Shown here: piece by piece, positions 24,748 to 34,138 of the stretch
Numbering within the stretch: the stretch's first letter is position 1
Layout: the number at the start of each line of letters is the position of its first letter
Assembly (NCBI GenBank): GCA_965198185.1
Contig: CBDAOU010000002.1
Location: 682,001-746,000, forward strand
Direction of reading: 5' to 3'
Source: JAJECS01 sp965198185
Lineage (GTDB): Bacteria > Chloroflexota > UBA11872
Length of the DNA: 64,000 bases
Notes under the pieces: generated by a model
The model's input: the letters and a program-made list of their open reading frames with translations, nothing else
What the model was told of the DNA's origin: nothing
Database searches by the model: none
Made by a program: the position numbers and the translations under genes

Positions 24748-27672
24748 GTGACGACGATTGACGCGCGGCCGCGTGGATCGCGCCTCCACGCGATTGTGGC
24801 CGCGGCGCTCGTGCTTGCCGGCCTCCTCACCATCTACGGGCGATTGATCTTCGAAGGTCTGGTGCTTTCGGGCTACGACCTCCAGACGTACTTCTACCCC
24901 TACTGGGCCTATGCCGCGGCGTCGCTTGGCGACGGCCGGCTTCCCCTCTGGAATCCGCACGTGTTCATGGGCGTGCCGTTTTTGGCGAATCCACAGTCGG
25001 CGGTGCTTTATCCGCTCAACTGGCCGCTCTATCTGCTCGATCCCGCGCGCGCGCTTCCCGCAGCGCTGATGGTGCACGTGGCGCTGGCCGCGCTGGGGAT
25101 GCTGGCGCTGGCGCGTGTGGGTCTGCGCCTTGGGTGGCCGGCGGCTGCGACCGGCGCCGCGGCGTTCGCATTCAGCGGGTTCTTCGCCGGGCAAATGGAG
25201 CACATCAACCAGGTGAGCGTGGCGGCCTGGATTCCATGGCTGGTGCTGGCCATCGAGTTGGGGATTTCGGGACGCCGGCGCTGGTGGGCGGCGACGCCGG
25301 TGATTGTGGCCTTGATGATTCTGGCCGGTCACCCGCAGACGGCTTACGTGGGACTGGCGCTCGGTCTGGCATGGGCGCTTCTGGCCGGTCTTCAAAGGAT
25401 GAGCGCTGGGTCGGTGCGGCAGCGAGTCCGCGGGGCGCTGGGCGGGCTGGGCCTGTGGCTGCTTGGCGCCGTGGGCGGCGCCGCGCTTGCCGCGGCCCAA
25501 ATCCTGCCGGCCCTCGACCTTTCGCGCGAGGGCATCCGCGCCGGCGGGTTGAAGTTTGAGGAGGCGGTTTCGTTTTCCCTGCCCACCGGGGAGGCGCTGC
25601 CCGGATTGCTTCCGACGTTCCTGCACTTGCCGTCGAGTACGGAATTCGTGGCCTATGTCGGCATCGTGGGCGTCACGTTGGCGGTGCTTGGCGCGGTGCA
25701 TCGTTGGCGTGAGCCGCGCGTCGCATTCCTGGTGCTGGCAACGTTCGTGGCGATTCTGCTTGCCTTGGGACCGGCCACACCCTTATTTGGCTTGGCGCAT
25801 CGGGTGGTGCCAGGCGTCGCGCTCTTCCGCGTGCCGGCGCGTTGGCTGCTCGTGGCCGTGTTCGCGCTGGCGCTGCTGGCGGCCTATGGCACTGAGGCGC
25901 TGGGGGCTGCATCGGGCCGGCCGTGGCGCGAGCGCCTTGAGCGGCTCGGCGCCTGGTTCCTGGTGCTCGCGGCGCTGGGCGGGCTCTCCCTGGGTGTTGC
26001 AATCGCGGAGCCGCCATTGCGCGACGGTCTCGCCTGGACCTGGGGGCTTGTCGCCGGCATCGCCATCGCCTTCGTGGCTGTTTCTGTTCTGGCGCCGCGC
26101 CGGCTTTACTCGTGGCTGGCGCCGCTCATCCTCATCGCCGAGCTAGTCGCGGCGGTCGGCCCCGCGGCGATTCGGGAGCCCATTCCTATCGACGCTTATG
26201 AGGCGAGAGGCCAGACGCTGCCGCGCCTGAACGAAATTGCAGGCTCGGGACGGATCCTCTCGATCGCCGAGCCTTCCTACGAAATCAACGACCCCGACCG
26301 CGCGGCGCTTGCCAAAGCCTGGCTGGATCAGCTGGGCGAAGTGCCCTGGCGCGAATTCAAGGTGGCCTGGAAGAACCGGGACATCTTGAATCCAAATCTC
26401 ACCATGGCCTACGGGCTGGATACGCCGGATGGCTACGATGGCGGGCTCCTGCCGCTGTCGACCCACGTGCAGCTCCGAGATGCGGTGATTCCCGGATCGG
26501 CGACACATCCCGACGCGCTGCTGATGAACCAAGTCAAGGCCGTGCCATCAAACAGCGCATTGGAGATGCTGAGCGTTCACGCGGTGATTGACGATCGCTT
26601 CGCCACATTCGAAACCGACGTGGCCGCGTTTGATCTTCGACTGGTCGCGAGACTTAGGGAGCCGATCCACATTCACTCGCTCGATGTCGCCGGCGTGATC
26701 GGGGTTGCCATTTTGGCTTCCGGAGATGCAAGTGGCAGCGGTACCGAGGCCGGCCGCATCGTGCTGACGGACGCGGCTGGCAATCAGGTCGAGTGGCCGC
26801 TGCGACGGTCAGTGGACGATCCCACCTTTGTTGGGCTGGCCAATGCGGCGCCCGCGCCCCAGCGCGACGGCTTGCCGCCGCATTCGGTGCTGTCGAGCGC
26901 GATGGTCGACGGGCCGCTCCGGGTCACTGCAATCACCGTCGAGCCGCAGGGCGGAGTGCTCGACGTGCGTGGGCTGTCGCTGCTGCTGGAGGATGGGTCG
27001 TCGATAGGAGTGCTCCTGCGTGCCGGACCCGGCATGGTTGTGGAACTGGCCGGAGACGTAACCATCACGCGACGCGCGCAGGCGGCGCAGCGGGTCTGGC
27101 TGCCGGCGCGCGTGGGGTTGGCCGCAACCGTGGCCGGTACGAGGCGCGCCCTGTCGTACCCGGGGTTAACGCCCGTGGAGGAAGCGTGGCTAGTCACGTC
27201 GACGCGAAATCCTGCGTTGTCCAACGCCATTCGTCGCGCGCTGGAAGACATGGGAATCGTGAACCGCCGCGAGCCGGTGGGCTTGGTCCTGCCTGATGAC
27301 GTAGCGCGTCTCAGGCGTGAGTTCGGCACGCGTGACGCGTGGCTGCGATTCGATGCCCCGGCAACGGCGGTGATGACCGAGGACACCCCGGAGCGCGTGA
27401 CCATTGAAGTCGTTTCCGAAGGCCCTCGGATGCTCGTGCTCAACGACACCCTGTATCCAGGCTGGGCGGCCTACATCGACGGCGGCCGTACGACGATCTG
27501 GCAGGCGAACCTGGCCCAACGGGCCGTGCTGATTCCCTCCGCCGGGCACCACACGGTCACGTTTGAGTTTTCGTCCCACCCGCTGCACGTCGGCGCCATC
27601 GTCAGTGCCGTCGCGGCCTCCGTTTGGGTGCTTGGGGTGCTGGCGTTGCTGGCATGGCGGCGCGCGGCCTAG
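24748..27672 (+). CDS. Large YfhO-type multi-pass membrane protein
   Basis: This 974-residue protein has an N-terminal region of about 480 residues with a dozen membrane helices and a C-terminal extracytoplasmic region of about 450 residues, closed by a final helix near residue 955. The motif GYDLQTYFYPYWAYAA followed by LPLWNPHVFMGVPFLANPQ is characteristic of YfhO/GT-C-like membrane proteins, which include candidate glycosyltransferases acting on the outer face of the membrane. YfhO itself is linked to lipoteichoic-acid glycosylation. It is followed after one base by a cytosolic glycosyltransferase, which supports a glycan-assembly role. The start is GTG at 24748. Confidence 0.82.
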   Translation: MTTIDARPRGSRLHAIVAAALVLAGLLTIYGRLIFEGLVLSGYDLQTYFYPYWAYAAASLGDGRLPLWNPHVFMGVPFLANPQSAVLYPLNWPLYLLDPARALPAALMVHVALAALGMLALARVGLRLGWPAAATGAAAFAFSGFFAGQMEHINQVSVAAWIPWLVLAIELGISGRRRWWAATPVIVALMILAGHPQTAYVGLALGLAWALLAGLQRMSAGSVRQRVRGALGGLGLWLLGAVGGAALAAAQILPALDLSREGIRAGGLKFEEAVSFSLPTGEALPGLLPTFLHLPSSTEFVAYVGIVGVTLAVLGAVHRWREPRVAFLVLATFVAILLALGPATPLFGLAHRVVPGVALFRVPARWLLVAVFALALLAAYGTEALGAASGRPWRERLERLGAWFLVLAALGGLSLGVAIAEPPLRDGLAWTWGLVAGIAIAFVAVSVLAPRRLYSWLAPLILIAELVAAVGPAAIREPIPIDAYEARGQTLPRLNEIAGSGRILSIAEPSYEINDPDRAALAKAWLDQLGEVPWREFKVAWKNRDILNPNLTMAYGLDTPDGYDGGLLPLSTHVQLRDAVIPGSATHPDALLMNQVKAVPSNSALEMLSVHAVIDDRFATFETDVAAFDLRLVARLREPIHIHSLDVAGVIGVAILASGDASGSGTEAGRIVLTDAAGNQVEWPLRRSVDDPTFVGLANAAPAPQRDGLPPHSVLSSAMVDGPLRVTAITVEPQGGVLDVRGLSLLLEDGSSIGVLLRAGPGMVVELAGDVTITRRAQAAQRVWLPARVGLAATVAGTRRALSYPGLTPVEEAWLVTSTRNPALSNAIRRALEDMGIVNRREPVGLVLPDDVARLRREFGTRDAWLRFDAPATAVMTEDTPERVTIEVVSEGPRMLVLNDTLYPGWAAYIDGGRTTIWQANLAQRAVLIPSAGHHTVTFEFSSHPLHVGAIVSAVAASVWVLGVLALLAWRRAA

Positions 27673-27673
27673 C

Positions 27674-28870
27674 GTGAGGCTCGCCTACGTCGCGCCCTTC
27701 GGGTTCGCCCCCAAGAACACCACGGCGCGCCGGGTGATGCCAATGGCGCGGGCCATGGTCGCGCGCGGGCATCAGGCAGGAGTTGTGGTCCCGGCCTACG
27801 ACGACCCGGAGAGCTTTGGAAGACATTGGAATGACTCAGGCGTCGAGGTCCACACGCTCCCGCGGCCGCGCGGGATGGCATTGCCGCTGGCGAGTGTCCC
27901 GCTGACCCAGCTAGCTCTTGCCAGAAGCGCCTTGCGCCGGCTTGAGCGATGGCGTCCCGACATCGTCCACGTGTTCAAGCCCAAGGCGGTATCGGGGCTG
28001 GTGCAAGCCTTGCTCTGGCGCAGGCGCGATCGCCCGGGGCTGGTGTTGGACTGCGACGACTGGGAAGGCAAGGCCGGATGGAGCGCCAACGAGCCGTATT
28101 CCTGGTGGCAGCGCGAAGTCTTCGAGCGGCAGGAGCGATGGGGGCTCGACGCGTGTGACGCGCGAACTACCGCAAGCTTGGAGCTGGCGCGGCGGCGTGG
28201 CGCTGTACCGGTCGAGCGCATTGTCAACGGATTCGACGCCGACACCTATCGATTGTGGTGTGAAGCACCGCCGCCGTCGGCTTCTCCGCCGCGGCCGCAC
28301 GCCGTCATCTACACCCGCTTCTACGACGTCCCGCCCGAGGAATGGGTGCAACTTGTAGTGAGCCTGCTGACGCGCGAGCCCGAGCTCACGCTATCCATTG
28401 TGGGCGCCGGGCCGCGATCGCCAATGGCAGACATGCTGCCGGCGCTCGAACGGCAAGGCCTATCCGACCGCGTGCGGGTGTGCGGCTGGCTGGACTTCGC
28501 CCGGCTTGGAGCGTTCTTCGCTGACTGCGACCTCGCCCTCATGCCGATGGCGGACACCCTGGCCAACCGTTCGAAGTGCTCCGTCCGCTATATCGATCTG
28601 ATGATTGCGGGGGTGCCGATTGTGGCCTCTCCCGTCGGCGAGGCGACCGCGTATGTTCGCGACGGCGAAACCGGATACCTGGCGGCGGAGGCTTCGATGG
28701 AGGCTCTCACGGCTGCCGCCGCGAGGGCCTTGCAGGACCCGCAGCGCGGCGTGATGGCGCAGCAAGCCCGCGCGTATGCGATGGGAGAGCTTTCATGGTC
28801 GCGCCTCACCGCGTCGCTGGATGGGCTGTACGAGACGGTGCTGGCGGCGCGGGCCAGCCTGCGCCGCTAG
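27674..28870 (+). CDS. Glycosyltransferase family 4-like
   Basis: This is a GT-B-fold glycosyltransferase of 398 residues. The N-terminal half contains the acceptor-side pattern RLAYVAPFGFAPKNTTARRVMP and DIVHVFKPKAVSGL. The C-terminal half has the sugar-nucleotide site: LSIVGAGPR, DRVRVCGWLDFARLGAFFADCDLALMP, then YIDLMIAGVPIVASPVGE. The frame is open upstream to 27563, but that stretch overlaps the preceding gene. The GTG at 27674, one base after the previous stop, starts the first beta strand. Together with the YfhO-type protein it probably modifies a lipid-linked glycan. Its TAG directly abuts the stop of the convergent CdaR-like gene. Confidence 0.9.
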   Translation: MRLAYVAPFGFAPKNTTARRVMPMARAMVARGHQAGVVVPAYDDPESFGRHWNDSGVEVHTLPRPRGMALPLASVPLTQLALARSALRRLERWRPDIVHVFKPKAVSGLVQALLWRRRDRPGLVLDCDDWEGKAGWSANEPYSWWQREVFERQERWGLDACDARTTASLELARRRGAVPVERIVNGFDADTYRLWCEAPPPSASPPRPHAVIYTRFYDVPPEEWVQLVVSLLTREPELTLSIVGAGPRSPMADMLPALERQGLSDRVRVCGWLDFARLGAFFADCDLALMPMADTLANRSKCSVRYIDLMIAGVPIVASPVGEATAYVRDGETGYLAAEASMEALTAAAARALQDPQRGVMAQQARAYAMGELSWSRLTASLDGLYETVLAARASLRR

Positions 28871-30223
28871 CTACCCGGAAGACTGGGTCGGGCTTGGCGT
28901 AGCCGCCGGCACGGCGCCGCCCGGTCCGGGAATGGCAGTTGCCGCCGGGGTGGCGCTGGGCGCCGAAAGTGGCGAGATCCGCACGTCCACAACCGCCGGT
29001 GTGTGCTGCACCATGCGCAGGGTATCCGGCGCCGGATTCGTGATGACCGGACGGATCTGGTGGAGGCCGGGGGCGCGATTGCTCAGATCAACTTCCGCCA
29101 GAATGTCGCCACCCCGCAGGCCTTGCAGAATCTCGGCCGGGCCCGACATCACGATCTGCAGGAATGGCTGGTCGGCGATTGCCTGAAGGCCGCTGCCGAG
29201 ATTCGTCAGAACAACCGCGACCTGAATCGTGGTGGTCTCGTCTAGCGGCTCGACGACCACCGCCACTTGGGCGAATGGCTGATCGCTGCGGATCGTGATG
29301 CCCTCGGGCGCTTCGAAGCCGACATCGCGCCGGACATCGCTGCGGGCATCTTCGAGGTCGACGGGCAACGTTTGCACGGCCTCCACGCGCTCCAGCGCTC
29401 CGGGCTCGCCTTCGATCTCGACGCTGGTGGGAACCACGCTCATTTGGGCGATGTAGAAGGAGGGCGCCACCGCGCCTTCGATTCGGGGCACCACGGGCAC
29501 GCGTTTGCGGCTCGTGATGCGCGTGACCGGCACGTTGACCAACACCGTGGGCGGATCGACGCGCACGTCCTGCACCTCATTCCCCTGTCGATCCACGGGG
29601 ATCAAGAGCCCCTCGACCCGGACGTCGCGGGTCGCGCCCTCCAGGCTGAGCGCGGCCTGGACGCTGGCAACGCTGTCCACGGCCGAGGACGGGCCGCTGA
29701 TCGTGGCGTCGGCCGGCTCGGCGGTGATGTCGGCGAGGTCGGCGCGATAGCCGGTCGCGACGGCGCTCTCGATCCGGGCGTTGACCCTCATGTCGCGCTC
29801 AACGATCGGATCGAGGTCAACGAAAATGTTCTCCGGCGTAATGCGCACCACTTCGACCTGCGAATCGGAAACGGCGACGGCGACGTCGGCCTGGTGACTG
29901 CCGGCAGGCATCCCGGTGAGATCGACGCGGGCGACGAAGTTGGCGGCGGTGAGGCCGGCCAGGTTGACCTTGGGCCCTTCAACACTCACGTATACCGGAG
30001 GAATTGGGGATACCAGCACGAGATTCCGCGTGTCCAGACCGATCGGCTCGATGCTCAAGCTTCCGGGGAACGGTTGAGTTGCATCGGGGTTTTGGTCGAG
30101 GGTGAGGCCCGCCCATACCAAGGCGGAAAGTGCCAGGGCAACGAGAAACCGAATCCCGAGGCTATTGCGCGCGTAGCGCAGGGCGCGGGCCGTCCAAAGC
30201 GCTTGAGGACTGGGGCGTCGCAC
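28871..30223 (-). CDS. CdaR-like protein with YbbR repeats
   Basis: This protein has 450 residues. One N-terminal membrane helix (about residues 24-42, IRFLVALALSALVWAGLTL) is followed by about four YbbR-type beta domains, visible as recurring segments with PPxVxVxVPV and xVEIEGEPGALERVEAV. The tail is Ala/Pro-rich. In Firmicutes the equivalent CdaR (YbbR) binds and regulates the diadenylate cyclase CdaA. Here the GTG start follows the cdaA TAG with no gap, so the two are cotranscribed and translationally coupled. glmM, the usual third gene, is not present. Because the repeat domains face outward, it probably relays envelope state to c-di-AMP synthesis. Confidence 0.88.
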   Translation of the reverse strand: MRRPSPQALWTARALRYARNSLGIRFLVALALSALVWAGLTLDQNPDATQPFPGSLSIEPIGLDTRNLVLVSPIPPVYVSVEGPKVNLAGLTAANFVARVDLTGMPAGSHQADVAVAVSDSQVEVVRITPENIFVDLDPIVERDMRVNARIESAVATGYRADLADITAEPADATISGPSSAVDSVASVQAALSLEGATRDVRVEGLLIPVDRQGNEVQDVRVDPPTVLVNVPVTRITSRKRVPVVPRIEGAVAPSFYIAQMSVVPTSVEIEGEPGALERVEAVQTLPVDLEDARSDVRRDVGFEAPEGITIRSDQPFAQVAVVVEPLDETTTIQVAVVLTNLGSGLQAIADQPFLQIVMSGPAEILQGLRGGDILAEVDLSNRAPGLHQIRPVITNPAPDTLRMVQHTPAVVDVRISPLSAPSATPAATAIPGPGGAVPAATPSPTQSSG

Positions 30224-31069
30224 CTAGCGGCGTGAAATCCAGGCCGGCAGGCTTTGCAGAGCCGCCCCACGGGTCTGCACGCGGAAGGCCGTCTCGAGGC
30301 GGCGGCGCAATTGGTCCGGCGTCAGGTGCCGTTCGAGTCGGCCGTCGGAGGCGAAGGAGATGCCGCCGCTCTCTTCCGAGGTCATCACGACCACCGCATC
30401 CGAGACTTCGGTGATCCCGAGACCGGCACGATGACGGCTCCCCACGTGGTCTTGCGGGCCGAGGGCGTCGCTGAGCGGCAACATCACGTGCGCCGCCGTC
30501 ACCATCCGGCCACGAACGAGTATGGCGCCGTCGTGCAGCTCCGAACCGGGGTGAAACGCGGTCAGCAACAGCTCTTGCGAGAGCTGCGCTTCAAGGCGGG
30601 TGCCGGTGGCGGCGTATTCGTCAAGACCGCCGGTTCGCTGGATGACGACGATCGATCCCCACACGCGTCCCGAAAGCGCCTCAACCGCCGTGACCACCTC
30701 GCCGATCATCACCTCGGTATCTTCGCGCGACGCAGTGCCGAAGGGCCGTGCGACCAACGTGCCGGTGCGGCCCACGCGCTCGAGCAGCCGACGAATCTCC
30801 GGCTGAAACACCACCACGATCGCGAATCCCAGCAGGATCAGCCCGTTTTCCACGATCCAGTTGATCAACGCCAGCTGCAGCACACGCCCAATGACCAGGA
30901 TCGCCACGAGCACTACGAGAGCGCCGCGTACCAGGAGGTCCGCTTGGGTGCCGCGAATCAGCGTCAACACACCATGAAAGAGCAGCGCGACGAGAATGAT
31001 CTGCGCGGCGGCACCCCAGTTGAATTCGGAGACGAGGTATTCGAGCTGTTCCACTGCCCGCTTTGCCAC
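30224..31069 (-). CDS. cdaA: Diadenylate cyclase CdaA
   Basis: CdaA makes c-di-AMP from two ATP and is the membrane-bound form of the enzyme. The 281 residues begin with three membrane helices (about 20-38, 44-64, 72-88), then a DAC domain. Both catalytic motifs are intact: HDGA with Asp180-Gly181-Ala182, and GSRHRAGLG with Arg212-His213-Arg214. The short cytosolic C-terminus carries no further domain. c-di-AMP usually controls potassium, turgor and cell-wall homeostasis. The upstream gene on the same strand is argF (gap 43 bases), and downstream is its partner CdaR. Confidence 0.95.
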   Translation of the reverse strand: MAKRAVEQLEYLVSEFNWGAAAQIILVALLFHGVLTLIRGTQADLLVRGALVVLVAILVIGRVLQLALINWIVENGLILLGFAIVVVFQPEIRRLLERVGRTGTLVARPFGTASREDTEVMIGEVVTAVEALSGRVWGSIVVIQRTGGLDEYAATGTRLEAQLSQELLLTAFHPGSELHDGAILVRGRMVTAAHVMLPLSDALGPQDHVGSRHRAGLGITEVSDAVVVMTSEESGGISFASDGRLERHLTPDQLRRRLETAFRVQTRGAALQSLPAWISRR

Positions 31070-31112
31070 CGTGGCGCTTGCCCCAAGTGTAGCGCGTGGA
31101 CGGGGCCGGCTC

Positions 31113-32099
31113 CTACGGCAGCGCTTCCAGTGCGTCCTCGCCGAGAATGAGCATGACGAGCAACGCCTTTTGGGCGTGGAGGCGGTTCTCGGCTTGATCG
31201 AACACCACCGATTGCGGGCCGTCCATCACGTCGTCGGTGACTTCCTCTCCGCGGTGAGCGGGCAGGCAGTGCATGAAGACGGCGTCGGACCGGGCGCCGG
31301 CCATGAGGGCGGCGTTGACCTGAAACGGCGCGAAGGCCGCGAGGCGGTCGGCGCGTTCGTCCTCGAGCCCCATGCTGACCCATGAATCGGTGTAGACCGC
31401 ATCGGCGTCTTTGACCGCTGCCTCAGCGCTGGAGACGAGCTCGATGTTTGCGCCCGAGGCGCGCGCGAGCCGGCGCGCCTGCTCGACGATGTTTGGGTCA
31501 GGCTCATAGCCGCGTGGCGTCCCGACCCGTACATGCAGACCGGTCAGCGCCCCGCCAAGCAGCAGGGAGTGGCAGACATTGAAGCCGTCACCCACATAGG
31601 CCAGGGTGCGGCCGGAAAGCGCGCCGAAGCGTTCGCGGAGGGTAAGCAAGTCGGCCAGCACTTGGCATGGATGGAAGCGGTCGCTGAGACCGTTGATGAT
31701 TGGTACACGCGCGTATTCGGCCAACTCTTCCAGCACGTTCTGGTCGTAGACCCGCGCCATAACGGCGTCGACCCAGCGTTCCAGGTTGCGCGCGATGTCG
31801 GGTACCGATTCCCGCACGCCCAATTGCGTGTGCTCGGCCATCAGATCGACGGCCTGTCCGCCGAGATGAACCATTCCCACCACAAATGTGGTGCGAGTGC
31901 GCAGCGAGGCCTTCTCAAACAGCATCCCGAGCGTTCGTCCGCGGAGAAGGGCGTGCGGCAGCCCCTGGGCTTGGGCGCGCTTCAACCGCGCGGCCGCGTC
32001 GAGAAGGGTCTCGACCTCGCGGCGCGTCAGGTCCGCCAGGGAAAGCACGTCGCGTCCCTGGAGGCCGGGGACGGCAGGCACGGCCTCAGTAGATGGCAC
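31113..32099 (-). CDS. argF: Ornithine carbamoyltransferase
   Basis: OTCase joins ornithine and carbamoyl phosphate to give citrulline in arginine synthesis. The carbamoyl-phosphate loop is SLRTRTTF, the ornithine-side motif FMHCLPAHRGEEV is intact, and HPCQVLADLLTL is present. The open frame runs further upstream to 32306, but that part reads as a shadow of the SpoIID gene. The GTG at 32099 gives 328 residues and overlaps the upstream stop by 14 bases; a second GTG at 32081 would be six residues shorter. The next arginine gene, argG, is at 49250 on the other strand, so the pathway is dispersed. Confidence 0.93.
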   Translation of the reverse strand: MPSTEAVPAVPGLQGRDVLSLADLTRREVETLLDAAARLKRAQAQGLPHALLRGRTLGMLFEKASLRTRTTFVVGMVHLGGQAVDLMAEHTQLGVRESVPDIARNLERWVDAVMARVYDQNVLEELAEYARVPIINGLSDRFHPCQVLADLLTLRERFGALSGRTLAYVGDGFNVCHSLLLGGALTGLHVRVGTPRGYEPDPNIVEQARRLARASGANIELVSSAEAAVKDADAVYTDSWVSMGLEDERADRLAAFAPFQVNAALMAGARSDAVFMHCLPAHRGEEVTDDVMDGPQSVVFDQAENRLHAQKALLVMLILGEDALEALP

Positions 32100-33924
32100 C
32101 GAAGTCAACCTCGGTGTAGTAGTTGGCCAGGATTTGCTCGCCATTGGCGCCCGTCTCCGCCATGGCGTTCGCGCTGCGCAACGGCAGCCCGATGCCGTGG
32201 CCCAAGAGCGTTTGGCCTTGGCTGTAGGGGTCGGGCACGGCGATGGCCCACGGTTTGAAGGCGCCGCCCCAGGTTTCATGCCAGCTCCGGGTGCTCCCGT
32301 CGGCACGTGAGAAATAGACGGCCATGATGGTCGCGCCGTCGTAGGTCATTACCTGCCCGCGCGTATCGGCCACTGCCTCGCGCAACCGTGTTCCTGTGAG
32401 TTCGCGCGCCAGGCCGTGATAGACCTGATGCCGCGTGAACATGGTGGGTGTGTGGCGCGTGGAGCCCGCCGCGTCGAAAACCAAGTTGTTGGCGCGGCGT
32501 TCGGCTCGAGTCGCCATGGCGTAGCTGCGAAACGCAATGGCCGAGGCGCGCAGCGCCTCCCAGGGTATGTAGTCACCCTGTTCGGCAATTCCTGACAGAT
32601 AGTCCTCCAGCGGCAGTGTGTTGACTACCCAGGCTGAGCTATAGCGCGGGAGCCAGACGAACTCGAACGATCCCCGATAGGTCCGCCAGGGTGCCGTCTC
32701 CGCCAGGCGCAGCAGCGAGCCTTCGAGTGGGAAGATCTTGACACGTCCGACCGTGGTTTCCCGCACGTTGCCCGGGAGCTGCAAGACCTGTTGCTCGCCG
32801 GGGATGTCACGTTGGATGACGACGGATGCACCGCCGGTGAGCTCAGCCATCTCCGAACCGCCCGCGTCGAGGATGCGAAGCCCTTGGGTGGAGGTGATAG
32901 TGGCGGCGGTGACCCCCGGGTTGTCATCGCTGATGTCCAGCAGGCCGACGCGCATCTCCGGCTCCCCAGTCTCCGCGTGGGTCGCCACGGTGGGCGCGGC
33001 GATGCCCTTGGCCGTGAACCACTCGTCATGCTGCTGCAAGTCGGGCTGCAGGCGGTACTGTCCCGGGGAGTCGGGCAGCTTGAGTGAGGTCGTCAGTTCG
33101 ACCTTCTCGCCGGCGGCGACATCCGACGGCAGGGTGAGCGATGCGGGCGCCTCGCGGTCGCGCGGCGGGTGGCGATCGGCCCAGCGAAAACCTAATGTTA
33201 CGGCGTCATCGCCGCTGGACGCCCAAGTGTCGGACCCACTATTGGTTATGACCAGACGAAACTGGGTAGATGCGCTCGGCACAGTGACCGCCGGCGCGTC
33301 GACCTCATAGGCCGCGGCCAGGCTGTCTTGCGTCTGGCTCAGCCAGGTGCGACCCAGGTCGGCGATCCGGATCGCCGGAGTGCGGTCAGCGTCATAAGTG
33401 AGTTTGCCTCGCTGAAACCACTGCGCGGTGACGCCGTCATCAACGACCTCTTCTGAAATCGGGTAGCCCAACAAGCTGGCGCCGCCGTGGTCGCGCCAAT
33501 AGCTGAGAAAGCCGAGGCGCAGCGACTGCCTGGTATCCGGTATGTAAATGATCTGGCTGGTGTCGCGGAACGGCTGCGTCTGTCCGAAGTAACGGTCGCC
33601 TGAGACCCGCATGCCAAGCAGTGCCGGCTGAACCTCGAAATCGGTGCCGCTGTGCTCGGTCCATTGTTCCAAGAGGAAGTTCTCGAAGAGCTGGACCTGA
33701 CGACCGTTCAACTCATAGCGAACGGTAAGCGGATTGCCGAGCACGTCGGCGCCGCCCATGCGGTCGTAGAAGTCCTTGAACAGCGAATCGACCGCGAGTT
33801 CGAACTGCTGGGCGGAAACGGCAGCGTTCCACGGCGCCACACCGGCGGCTGCTGCCGTTACTACGGTATACAGCAGGGCCCGCCGAGAGACTCGCATCCG
33901 AGCGATAGATCGAGTGCTACTCAT
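32086..33924 (-). CDS. SpoIID/LytB-domain exported protein with two LGFP-like repeats
   Basis: This 612-residue exported protein has a Tat-like signal peptide (RVSRRALL, then a hydrophobic stretch, ending near SAQQ at about residue 39). Two sugar-binding-like repeats follow: GGADVLGNPL with VQLFENFLLE, and GGASLLGYPISEE with QWFQRGKLTYD. The middle holds beta-rich segments of CARDB/immunoglobulin type (about residues 200-300). The C-terminal half is a SpoIID domain with LPLEDYLSGIAEQ, EALRASAIAFRSYAM and VYFSRADGSTRSWHETWG. In sporulating Firmicutes SpoIID is a lytic transglycosylase; here a non-sporulation role in wall remodelling is more likely. It is divergent from the cysteine desulfurase gene, with a 214-base gap between them. 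Confidence 0.86.
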   Translation of the reverse strand: MSSTRSIARMRVSRRALLYTVVTAAAAGVAPWNAAVSAQQFELAVDSLFKDFYDRMGGADVLGNPLTVRYELNGRQVQLFENFLLEQWTEHSGTDFEVQPALLGMRVSGDRYFGQTQPFRDTSQIIYIPDTRQSLRLGFLSYWRDHGGASLLGYPISEEVVDDGVTAQWFQRGKLTYDADRTPAIRIADLGRTWLSQTQDSLAAAYEVDAPAVTVPSASTQFRLVITNSGSDTWASSGDDAVTLGFRWADRHPPRDREAPASLTLPSDVAAGEKVELTTSLKLPDSPGQYRLQPDLQQHDEWFTAKGIAAPTVATHAETGEPEMRVGLLDISDDNPGVTAATITSTQGLRILDAGGSEMAELTGGASVVIQRDIPGEQQVLQLPGNVRETTVGRVKIFPLEGSLLRLAETAPWRTYRGSFEFVWLPRYSSAWVVNTLPLEDYLSGIAEQGDYIPWEALRASAIAFRSYAMATRAERRANNLVFDAAGSTRHTPTMFTRHQVYHGLARELTGTRLREAVADTRGQVMTYDGATIMAVYFSRADGSTRSWHETWGGAFKPWAIAVPDPYSQGQTLLGHGIGLPLRSANAMAETGANGEQILANYYTEVDFGAIY

Positions 33925-34138
33925 AGAAGGGGGCGCACATCACGTGGCCGCGCGTGTAGCGCTGGCGTGCGGATAGTGAAGCGTGATGGACAATAGGGAA
34001 GATATCACAGCGGGCCTCGGCCGAACGGTTGCCAATGGTTAACGCGAGGGCAAGCCGTGCCGTTGCGCGGGACCCAACGGACCAGACGTCAGGAGCGGCA
34101 AAGGGGACGGTTTTGTCGGAAGCCATTTCTGAGATGCG

